From Holophagales bacterium UBA5066 (lineage in GTDB: Bacteria; Acidobacteriota; Thermoanaerobaculia; UBA5066): a stretch of 13,436 nucleotides of DNA. The notes beneath the pieces are model-generated. The model did no database searches. It saw only the letters and a program-made list of their open reading frames with translations, and was not told the DNA's origin. The stretch's first letter is position 1. Each line of letters begins with the position of its first letter. The DNA lies in assembly GCA_002414905.1 (NCBI GenBank), contig DIAY01000081.1, positions 1,306-14,741 of the forward strand. The letters are read 5' to 3'. The translations under genes were made by a program, and so were the position numbers. Below are positions 8,236 through 13,436 of the stretch, piece after piece.

Positions 8236-8760
8236 TCAGAAGTGGTACTTGACCCCGAATACCAGGCTCACGAAGCTGGAGGTTCGGCCGCCGGCGCTCC
8301 CGATGAAAAGCCCGGTGAGCTTTCCCGTGAGCGCCGTGCGACGGTCGAGGAAGTAATCCGTCCCCGCGCCGAAGTGGGCTCCGAGCCTCTGGGATGGTCC
8401 CTCGCCCGGAGGATCCACGGTATGGATGCCGAATCCGCCGAGAACGAAGGGTGCCCAGTCTCCGCGGCGCGAGGTGTAGACGGCCGAAGCCTCGAGTCCG
8501 CCTATCGTCACGTTCGAGCCGCCGTCGGCATCCGCACGGGTGTAACCGAGCGTTGCCCGGACGCAGAAGACCTTCGAAAAGTAGTATTCGCCCCCGCCCT
8601 CGAACCGGAATCCGAGGTCGTAGTCCCCTTCGAACGGAATCGCCGGGCCCACCCCCGCAAAGACCGCGATGGAGCCTTTCTCCGGGATGACGGCACCCGC
8701 TTCGGGAGCGGCGAACAGGACGGCCGCGACGAGCAGCGCCGCGGGAATCAATCGCTTCAT
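8236..8760 (-). CDS. small outer-membrane beta-barrel protein
   Basis: The 174-residue protein has a clear Sec signal peptide (MKRLIPAALLVAAVLFAAPEAGA, cleavage after AGA). Alternating beta strands rich in Gly and aromatic residues follow: 'GSIAVFAGVGPAIPF', 'YDLGFRFEGGGEYYF', 'VRATLGYTRADAD', 'APFVLGGFGIHTV' and 'SFVSLVFGVKYHF'. It ends in Phe, the terminal aromatic signal used by the BAM machinery. Size and pattern suit an eight-stranded OmpA-like or OmpW-like barrel with a structural or minor transport role; no specific function can be read. The start ATG has an excellent ribosome binding site (GGAGG, 5 bases spacing). The gene stands alone: 149 bases separate it from the upstream beta-repeat gene, with a terminator-like hairpin between, and 111 bases holding a promoter separate it from the cus-like operon. 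Confidence 0.85.
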   Translation of the reverse strand: MKRLIPAALLVAAVLFAAPEAGAVIPEKGSIAVFAGVGPAIPFEGDYDLGFRFEGGGEYYFSKVFCVRATLGYTRADADGGSNVTIGGLEASAVYTSRRGDWAPFVLGGFGIHTVDPPGEGPSQRLGAHFGAGTDYFLDRRTALTGKLTGLFIGSAGGRTSSFVSLVFGVKYHF

Positions 8761-8797
8761 GTGTACCTCCGGTAGCGGATCGCAGGGGTCTGACGTC

Positions 8798-8814
8798 GCG
8801 CCCGGCGCGGGCGC
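8798..8814 (-). other. GC-rich hairpin in the leader region of the beta-barrel gene
   Basis: A perfect 7-base inverted repeat, GCGCCCG-gcg-CGGGCGC, lies 38 bases before the ATG of the beta-barrel gene. If transcribed it would form a strong hairpin in the 5' leader. It has no T run. I see no convincing -10/-35 pair for the beta-barrel gene nearby. Confidence 0.3.
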
Positions 8815-8839
8815 CCGCCTCAGGGTAGCAAACGGCGCG

Positions 8840-8859
8840 GCCCCCGCCGGAGCGGGGGC
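8840..8859 (-). terminator. GC-rich hairpin after the sigma-operon, likely terminator
   Basis: A perfect 8-base stem, GCCCCCGC / GCGGGGGC, with a 4-base loop, lies 50 bases after the stop of the beta-repeat gene. On the minus strand it is followed by CGCGCCGTTTGC, so only a short T stretch is present. Position between two same-direction transcription units favours a terminator or an mRNA-end stabiliser. Confidence 0.55.
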
Positions 8860-8909
8860 TGAGGGCCCGTGGCAGCGCGGGGCGGATGTCAGGGGACCGG
8901 GTCAGGCCG

Positions 8910-10928
8910 TCAGGCCGGAGGCCCCTTCCGGAGGTGAATCGTTCCGGACGAGGCGCTGATCGAGACTCTCGAGCCACCGCCGTTCAGCTTGCCTTCGGCA
9001 CGGACGACGCCGACCCGCGGGCTCCGATGGGTCAGGATCGCGATCTCGGGGAACTCCGAGATCACGTAATCGCCGTCGGCGTCGACGTCCCGAACGACGA
9101 CCTCGACGTCCCCCTTGAAGTTGGAGGGGAGGACGAGCGTCACGTCGCCGCCGCCGGTCGAAAGCTCTACGGCCCCACTCTCCTTCGACACGATCTCGCA
9201 GTAAACCTCGCCGCCGGCCGTCTCGGCCCGGACCGGACCGGAGGCCCGAAGGAGCCGCACGTCACCACCCGCGCTCTTCGCCGTCACCGGTCCCTTCGCG
9301 GAGCGCAGCTTCACGTCGCCACCCATCGTCCGGAGCCTCGTCTCCCCGGAGATGTCCCCCACGACGATGTCGCCCCCGAGAGTCGAGGCGGTCAGCCCGC
9401 CTTCGACGCGGTCAATCCTCACGTCCCCGCCCGAGCTGGAGAGATCCGCCCCCTTGCCGGCAGACACGATCCGCACGTCGCCGGAGCTCGTCCTCACGGT
9501 CACCTTCCCTGTGACATTGCCGAGCTTCACGTCGCCGTTCGGGAGCGACACGTTGAAGTCGCCCGTCACGTCTCCCCTGACGATCGAACCCTCGTCATGG
9601 CCTCTCCCGTGGCCGTAGCCGGCGGGCGGGACCGGGGGAACGGGCGGCACCGGCGGAACGGGCGGCACCGGCGGAACGGGCGGCACCGGCGGAACGGGCG
9701 GCACCGGCGGAACGGGCGGAACACCCGCGACGGACACGCTTCCGACGCGCTTCGGCACGAGCGACCTCGCCTCCCCTTCCGCGCTCCCGGCCGCGAGGAC
9801 GACGATGCCGCCATTCACAGTCGAGCACTTCACCGTCGCCCCGCCCCCCTTCACCGAACCCTCGTAGGAGCGATTCAGGCTCCCGTTGACCGAGCGCGAG
9901 ATCTCGCGGCTGAAGCGGGCCATCTCGCGGCCGAAGCTCGCCATCTCCCGGCCGAACTCCTCCCACGCGCGGTCCCACTCCTCGTCGTGCTCCCACCCCT
10001 TCTCGCGACTCTTCTCGGCCTTCGCGCGCGCCTTCTCGGCCTCGGCCCGCGCGCGCCTGGCCTGGGTCCGGGCGGCCTCCTCGGACGCCCGAGCGTCGTC
10101 CGCGCCCGAGAAGGCCTCGCTCACCGGGAGGGGGAAGGTCGACCGGATGCCGCCGTTGATCGCCGATGCCTTCAGCTCGAATGCCGCGTCGACAGGGAGG
10201 ACGAGGCGGACTCCGCCGTTCACTGTCTCGGCGACGACCTTCGCGGCACGCGGGAGCGTCGCGAACGTTCCCTGGACGCCCCCGTTCACCGTCTTCAGCT
10301 CGACGTCCCGTCGGGCGTCGTACGCGGCGACCAACCCGTTCACGGTCGCCAGCTTTTGCGTCCCGTCGAGTCCGGTCGTCGAGACCCCGCCGTTGACGAC
10401 GGAGACGACGAGCCCGGCCCCGGGCGGCAGGGTGACGCGATATCGGGCCTCGACGCGCCAGGAGCGCCCACCGTCACCCGACGAGTGGAGGCGCCCGCGC
10501 CCTCCGTCGCGCGAGTAGCGCGCCCCGGGCTCGAGCGTTGCGAGGGAGAGCTCCCCGGCCCGGTTCTCGAAGGCGATCTTCGTCTGGCCCAGGATCTCCT
10601 TCGCCTTCGCGTCGATCTCCGCCTTCACCGTCACGTCGACGGAGGCGGAGAACGCGGGCCCCGTCCTCACCTCGACGTCGCCGCTCACGCCGTCGATCGA
10701 CAGCGACTTCACGCCGGCGGGGACGCCGAACTTGTCGGTCCGGCCGGCGATCGCCGAAAACCGGTCGGCACGAGCCGGCCAGGCGAGAGAGACGAGGAGG
10801 AAGGTCCCGATCAGGAGGATCCAGAGAACGGTCCAGCCGCGGGACACGGGACGGGGATTCGCAGGGGGCATCGTCGACTCCGTGTTCATGCCGGTCTTAC
10901 GGGCGACCTCGGCGAAGGTATCGCTCAC
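8910..10928 (-). CDS. exported beta-repeat (DUF4097-type) protein with coiled-coil insertion and Val-Pro-Pro linker
   Basis: The 672-residue protein has an N-terminal TM or signal segment at 32-50 (WTVLWILLIGTFLLVSLAW, possible cleavage after ARA). The remainder is probably periplasmic or on the surface. Residues about 55-270 carry 'VNGGV'-type beta steps (VVNGGV, TVNGLV, TVNGGV twice, AINGGI). A charged coiled coil at about 277-346 follows, ending in heptads FGREMAS-FGREMAR-FSREISR (325-345), then one more TVNGGI step. Next are eleven Val-Pro-Pro triplets (403-435). A second beta-repeat domain (about 450-672) has 'GGDV' steps (SSGDVRI, SGGDVRI, LGGDIVV, MGGDVKL, AGGDVRL). Both halves fit the DUF4097 beta-strand repeat family, whose function is unknown. 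The GTG start at 10928 overlaps the anti-sigma stop by 4 bases, and the 12 codons before the next Met look coding; ATG at 10889 (659 residues) is the alternative. No ribosome binding site is evident for either. Last gene of the sigma operon and its likely effector or sensed partner (inference). Confidence 0.85.
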   Translation of the reverse strand: MSDTFAEVARKTGMNTESTMPPANPRPVSRGWTVLWILLIGTFLLVSLAWPARADRFSAIAGRTDKFGVPAGVKSLSIDGVSGDVEVRTGPAFSASVDVTVKAEIDAKAKEILGQTKIAFENRAGELSLATLEPGARYSRDGGRGRLHSSGDGGRSWRVEARYRVTLPPGAGLVVSVVNGGVSTTGLDGTQKLATVNGLVAAYDARRDVELKTVNGGVQGTFATLPRAAKVVAETVNGGVRLVLPVDAAFELKASAINGGIRSTFPLPVSEAFSGADDARASEEAARTQARRARAEAEKARAKAEKSREKGWEHDEEWDRAWEEFGREMASFGREMARFSREISRSVNGSLNRSYEGSVKGGGATVKCSTVNGGIVVLAAGSAEGEARSLVPKRVGSVSVAGVPPVPPVPPVPPVPPVPPVPPVPPVPPVPPVPPAGYGHGRGHDEGSIVRGDVTGDFNVSLPNGDVKLGNVTGKVTVRTSSGDVRIVSAGKGADLSSSGGDVRIDRVEGGLTASTLGGDIVVGDISGETRLRTMGGDVKLRSAKGPVTAKSAGGDVRLLRASGPVRAETAGGEVYCEIVSKESGAVELSTGGGDVTLVLPSNFKGDVEVVVRDVDADGDYVISEFPEIAILTHRSPRVGVVRAEGKLNGGGSRVSISASSGTIHLRKGPPA
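9624..9722 (-). repeat. tandem 9-base repeat encoding (Val-Pro-Pro)11
   Basis: Eleven 9-base units run without a break. The core, 9642-9713, is four exact copies of the 18-base unit gggcggcaccggcggaac, in which two synonymous versions of the Val-Pro-Pro codon triplet alternate. Gain or loss of units keeps the frame and would change only linker length. Consecutive Pro-Pro pairs are known to need EF-P for translation. Confidence 0.95.
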
Positions 10929-11896
10929 AGCGGGATCTCTCTGAGGGCCGAGGCCGCCTTCACGCGGACGAACCCCGGCTCCGTCTGGTCCGCCGCCTTG
11001 AGGCGGAGCGTCTCGATGCTCAGCGGGTCGCGGAGGGTCGTCGCGGCCCGCGCGAGCCCGTCGACCGCGATCATCCGCACGGCGGGGTTCGAGTCGGATT
11101 TCAGCGCGAACGCCAGTGCGTCGCGAATGGCCGGTGACGGAGGAATCTGGACGAGCGCTTCGGCGGCCTTCTTCCTGACGGCCGGGTTCCGGTCCTCCCT
11201 GAGGGTCCTCACCAGGACTCCGACGATCTCGGGGGAAGCGGCCGCCTTCTCTCCCAGCTCGCTCGAAACGAGGTCGATGGCCCGGCCGCGCGCCCCCTCG
11301 GTCGCCGATTGCGCGTTCACGACGTAGGCGAGAAGGGAGGCGACCGCACGGTCTTCGGGCCGGCCGGTCACGGTGTAGCGGGTCGTGACGTCGAAGGAGA
11401 TCGAGAGCCGCCCGTCCGCCTCGGTCGGGCGGAACGAGACGTTTCTGAGGCGCGGGTTCTCGGACAGATCGAGCCCGACGCGGGAGACGTCGACCTGCCG
11501 CTGGGGGACGACGGCGAAGGCCGGGGGCCCGGCCTCGGAGCCGCCGAACGGCACCACCGCCGGCGCGCTCGCCTGGGCGAGCAGGAATCCTCCGGCTCCT
11601 GCGACGACCAGGGCCGCCGCCCGCAGCGCGGGAATCCACCACTTCCGGGACCGGAACGGGACGACGTTGCGCTGGGCCAGCGCCTCTTCCATGCGGCCGA
11701 TCGTCCGTTCCCGGAAGACGGGAGGCACTTCCGGGTCGGGGAGCGCGATCTGCTCCCACGCCTCGTCGAGGGCCGCCGCGTCCCTGCGGCAGCTCTCGCA
11801 ACGCTCGACATGCGAAACGGCCTCGGCATCCCGGGCGCCGGGAGTCTCACCGGCCATCCTGGCCACGGCGATCTCTAGGGCCTCGCGGCATTCCAT
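10925..11896 (-). CDS. zinc-finger anti-sigma factor with TM segment and HEAT repeats
   Basis: Membrane-bound inhibitor of the ECF sigma factor encoded just upstream. The 323-residue protein begins with a zinc-binding anti-sigma (zf-HC2/ZAS) domain: C3, H29, C33 and C36, the HxxxCxxC pattern with an upstream Cys. A single TM segment at about 86-107 follows (WWIPALRAAALVVAGAGGFLLA). The part after it should be periplasmic. Residues about 115-215 include a likely beta-rich segment (LRNVSFRPTEADGRLSISFDVTTRYTV), and about 218-323 carry some three HEAT-like helical repeats, e.g. 'NPAVRKKAAEALVQI' and 'NPAVRMIAVDGLARAA'. The ATG has a strong ribosome binding site (AGGAG, 7 bases spacing) and lies inside the end of the sigma gene (22-base overlap). 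Its stop overlaps the GTG of the beta-repeat gene. HEAT repeats usually bind proteins, so the periplasmic part may sense a protein partner (inference). It has no obvious site-1 protease signature. Confidence 0.88.
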   Translation of the reverse strand: MECREALEIAVARMAGETPGARDAEAVSHVERCESCRRDAAALDEAWEQIALPDPEVPPVFRERTIGRMEEALAQRNVVPFRSRKWWIPALRAAALVVAGAGGFLLAQASAPAVVPFGGSEAGPPAFAVVPQRQVDVSRVGLDLSENPRLRNVSFRPTEADGRLSISFDVTTRYTVTGRPEDRAVASLLAYVVNAQSATEGARGRAIDLVSSELGEKAAASPEIVGVLVRTLREDRNPAVRKKAAEALVQIPPSPAIRDALAFALKSDSNPAVRMIAVDGLARAATTLRDPLSIETLRLKAADQTEPGFVRVKAASALREIPL

Positions 11897-12450
11897 CTCG
11901 AATCTCCTTCCTCGGCGAAGAGGGCGCGCAGCGTCTCCATGGCGCGGAAGACGCGCGTCTTGACGGCCCCCTCGCTGATGCCGAGTGTCCGGGCCACCTC
12001 GGCGTAGGGCATTTCCCGGTAGCGGGCGAGCAGGAGCGCCTCACGTTGATCCCGCGTCAGGCGGTCGAGGGCCGCCCGGACGGCCCTGCGTTTCTCCCTC
12101 TCCAGGAGCCCCCCCTCGATCGACCCCTCGCCTTTCGGCTCCGGCACCGCCTCGAGAGGGACCGACGTCGTACGCCAGGCGCTCCGGAGCCGGTCGCGGC
12201 AGGCGTTGGCGGCGATGGCGAAGAGCCAGGTCGAGACAGACGCCCGCCCGTCGTACTGCTCGCAGCGCGTAATCATCTTCAGGAAGACGTCCTGCGTGAC
12301 ATCCTCGGCCTCAGCCCGGTTTCCGAGCATCCGTTCGGTGAAACCGAGCATCGGACCGGCGTACCGCGTGAAGAGGGCTTCGGCCCCGGCGGGGTCTCCC
12401 GCCTTGACCCGGCCCATCAGGCCGGCGTCGTCGTCCGGAACGATGGCCAC
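11875..12450 (-). CDS. ECF-family RNA polymerase sigma factor
   Basis: Directs RNA polymerase to a specific set of promoters, often including its own. The 191-residue product has sigma region 2 at about 23-95 ('RAEAEDVTQDVFLKMI', 'ASVSTWLFAIAANACRDRLR') and region 4 at about 126-178 ('LDRLTRDQREALLLARYREMPYAEVARTLGISEGAVKTRVFRAMETLR', a helix-turn-helix), with no region 1.1 or 3. This is typical ECF architecture and length. The start is uncertain: GTG at 12450 puts 11 residues before MGRVKAGD, as is usual. GTG at 12468 or ATG at 12537 would extend it, and none has a strong ribosome binding site. The downstream anti-sigma gene begins within its last codons, so both are probably co-translated in fixed ratio. 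An inverted repeat lies 12-30 bases before the chosen start. Confidence 0.9.
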   Translation of the reverse strand: MAIVPDDDAGLMGRVKAGDPAGAEALFTRYAGPMLGFTERMLGNRAEAEDVTQDVFLKMITRCEQYDGRASVSTWLFAIAANACRDRLRSAWRTTSVPLEAVPEPKGEGSIEGGLLEREKRRAVRAALDRLTRDQREALLLARYREMPYAEVARTLGISEGAVKTRVFRAMETLRALFAEEGDSRWNAARP

Positions 12451-12690
12451 CGCCCGCAAGGGTCTCACGCCGGGTGAGACGAATGGCGCGAAAGAAGGTT
12501 TCGCGGCCTTCGGGAGGCGGCCCTGCTTTCCGGGCATCCTGGCGGCGCGCCACGCCGCCAGGAACGCTCCGTGCTCCCAGGCAGACGTCCTGACGACATT
12601 CTTAAAGGACCCTCTCGGTCCGATTTCGGATTCCTGAATATGAGAGTGGGAGATGGCGCCGGAGGAGAGATCCGGGCGTATCTTCGGAGG
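12451..12690. promoter_or_regulatory. divergent control region between the sigma operon and the PhzF-family gene
   Basis: This 240-base stretch must hold promoters for two divergent units. I see three short dyads: GTCTCAC-5-GTGAGAC (12462-12480), GGACC-5-GGTCC (12607-12621) and TCCGA-2-TCGGA (12620-12631). An AT-richer patch (12629-12642) could hold a -10 element (GAATAT, 12636-12641, plus strand), but no good -35 partner is visible. The minus-strand GGAATC (12634-12629) could be an ECF -35 element; see rejected items. No complete promoter can be called. Confidence 0.35.
12462..12480 (-). promoter_or_regulatory. inverted repeat before the sigma gene start
   Basis: A perfect 7-base inverted repeat (GTCTCAC / GTGAGAC, 5-base spacer) lies 12 bases upstream of the chosen sigma start. 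It could be an operator or a 5' hairpin that limits translation of the sigma gene. If the true start is GTG at 12468 or further upstream, it lies within the coding sequence and the hairpin would overlap or follow the start. Confidence 0.4.
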
Positions 12691-13436
12691 ATGGCGCTGC
12701 CGCTCTATCTCGTTGACGCCTTCACCGCTCGTCCTTTCGCCGGGAACCCCGCCGGCGTCTGCCTGCTGTCGGCCCCTCTTCCCGACGAGGTGATGCAGAA
12801 CGTCGCGATGGAGCTGCACCAGGCCGAAACCGCCTTTCTCCTCCATGAGGGGCAGGACTGGCGACTCCGCTGGTTCACGCCCGAGGTGGAGGAGAACCTC
12901 TGCGGCCACGCGACGCTCGCCTCGGCCCACGTCCTCTTCGAGCTGGGGCTCGTCGCGCCGGGCGCGACGGCGCGCTTCCAGACGAAGAGCGGTCTCCTGA
13001 CGGCCGTCCGCGAGGGCGAATCGATCGTCCTCGACTTCCCCGCCACTCCCGCCGAGGAGTTCCCGGTCCTGGAGACGGCGCGGGAAGCGCTCTCGATCAC
13101 GCCCCTCTTCTCCGGCAAGACGCGCTTCGACCTCTTCTTCGAAGTCGCGACGGAGGCCGAGGTGCGCGCCCTCGCACCCGACTTCGCGGCCCTTCAGAAC
13201 GTCCCTTACCGGGGCGTCATCGTCACCGCCCGGGCCGACGCGGGATCGCCGAACGATTTCGTCTCCCGCTTCTTCGCGCCGGGTTGCGGCGTCCCCGAAG
13301 ACCCCGTCACCGGGTCGGCCCACTGCGCCCTCGGTCCCTACTGGCAGGGAAAGCTCGGCAAGGCGGACCTCGCCGGCTACCAGGCCTCGCCGCGCGGCGG
13401 CACGGTCTTCGTCTCCTGCCGCGGCGAGCGGGTCCA
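12691..13436 (+). CDS. PhzF-family isomerase/epimerase (3' end outside the window)
   Basis: Cofactor-free enzyme of the PhzF / diaminopimelate-epimerase fold; named after the phenazine isomerase, but most members act on unknown substrates. The visible 248 residues show the family landmarks: 'LPLYLVDAFTARPFAGNPAGVCLL' at the N-terminus, 'ELHQAETAFLL' with the catalytic glutamate E46, 'RWFTPEVEENLCGHATLASAHVLFE', and the second-half loop 'PGCGVPEDPVTGSAHCALG'. About 30-50 residues are probably missing at the right edge. The ATG at 12691 matches the usual family start, but GGAGG (12686-12690) touches it with no spacer, which is unusual. The frame is open upstream to another ATG at 12640, which would add 17 residues and has no ribosome binding site. 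It is divergent from the sigma operon. No phenazine genes are visible, so that pathway is not implied. Confidence 0.92.
   Translation, partial: MALPLYLVDAFTARPFAGNPAGVCLLSAPLPDEVMQNVAMELHQAETAFLLHEGQDWRLRWFTPEVEENLCGHATLASAHVLFELGLVAPGATARFQTKSGLLTAVREGESIVLDFPATPAEEFPVLETAREALSITPLFSGKTRFDLFFEVATEAEVRALAPDFAALQNVPYRGVIVTARADAGSPNDFVSRFFAPGCGVPEDPVTGSAHCALGPYWQGKLGKADLAGYQASPRGGTVFVSCRGERV

Noticed and set aside
9642..9713. Regular 18-base repeats that could suggest a CRISPR array
   Set aside because: The copies are contiguous without spacers and lie within a coding sequence as Val-Pro-Pro codons.
8886..11327. An 813-codon open frame on the plus strand opposite the beta-repeat and anti-sigma genes
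   Set aside because: It has no recognisable domain and its RRNGRH repeat is simply the other strand of the Val-Pro-Pro repeat.
12607..12634. Possible ECF autoregulatory promoter: GGAATC then GGTCC on the minus strand
   Set aside because: The gap between the elements is about two bases longer than usual for GGAAC...GTC promoters and the -35 is not perfect, so it is not called.

Overview
The window is GC-rich (third codon positions almost all G or C) and comes from a Gram-negative-type bacterium: it encodes a TolC-family outer-membrane channel, a small outer-membrane beta-barrel and a tripartite RND pump. The mix of an RND metal pump, an ECF sigma factor with a HEAT-repeat anti-sigma factor and a DUF4097-type beta-repeat protein would suit Acidobacteriota or a similar soil or sediment phylum. 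That placement is an inference with low confidence.

Layout. (1) Positions 1-1458 (+): 3' part of an ATP-grasp peptide ligase of the PGM1-related family, cut by the left edge. (2) Positions 1503-8156 (-): a copper/silver-type efflux operon, transcribed leftwards. It contains a cysteine-rich membrane-anchored small protein, a TolC-family channel, a CusB-like adaptor with two N-terminal metal-binding motifs, and a CusA-like RND pump. A good sigma-70-like promoter lies directly before the small protein, and an inverted repeat covers the ribosome binding site of the channel gene. (3) Positions 8236-8760 (-): a stand-alone outer-membrane beta-barrel gene. (4) Positions 8910-12450 (-): a tightly overlapping three-gene unit, ECF sigma factor -> zinc-finger anti-sigma factor with a TM segment and HEAT repeats -> large exported beta-repeat protein with a coiled coil and an 11-fold Val-Pro-Pro linker. 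It ends in a GC-rich hairpin. (5) Positions 12691-13436 (+): 5' part of a PhzF-family isomerase/epimerase, divergent from the sigma gene and cut by the right edge.

How they work together. The Cus-like proteins would form an envelope-spanning pump. CusB is anchored to a membrane by a lipid and captures metal with its CPMHP...CPICGM motifs; CusA expels metal through its methionine triad (M603, M653, M725) and proton-relay aspartate D404; the TolC-like protein is the exit duct. The overlaps in the sigma operon (22 and 4 bases) point to co-translation of the regulator, its membrane-bound inhibitor and a surface or periplasmic effector. This unit is the best candidate for a little-described system: an envelope-sensing switch in which periplasmic HEAT repeats might read the state of the beta-repeat protein. 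Long reading frames opposite these genes (for example 738-5285 +) are composition artefacts.
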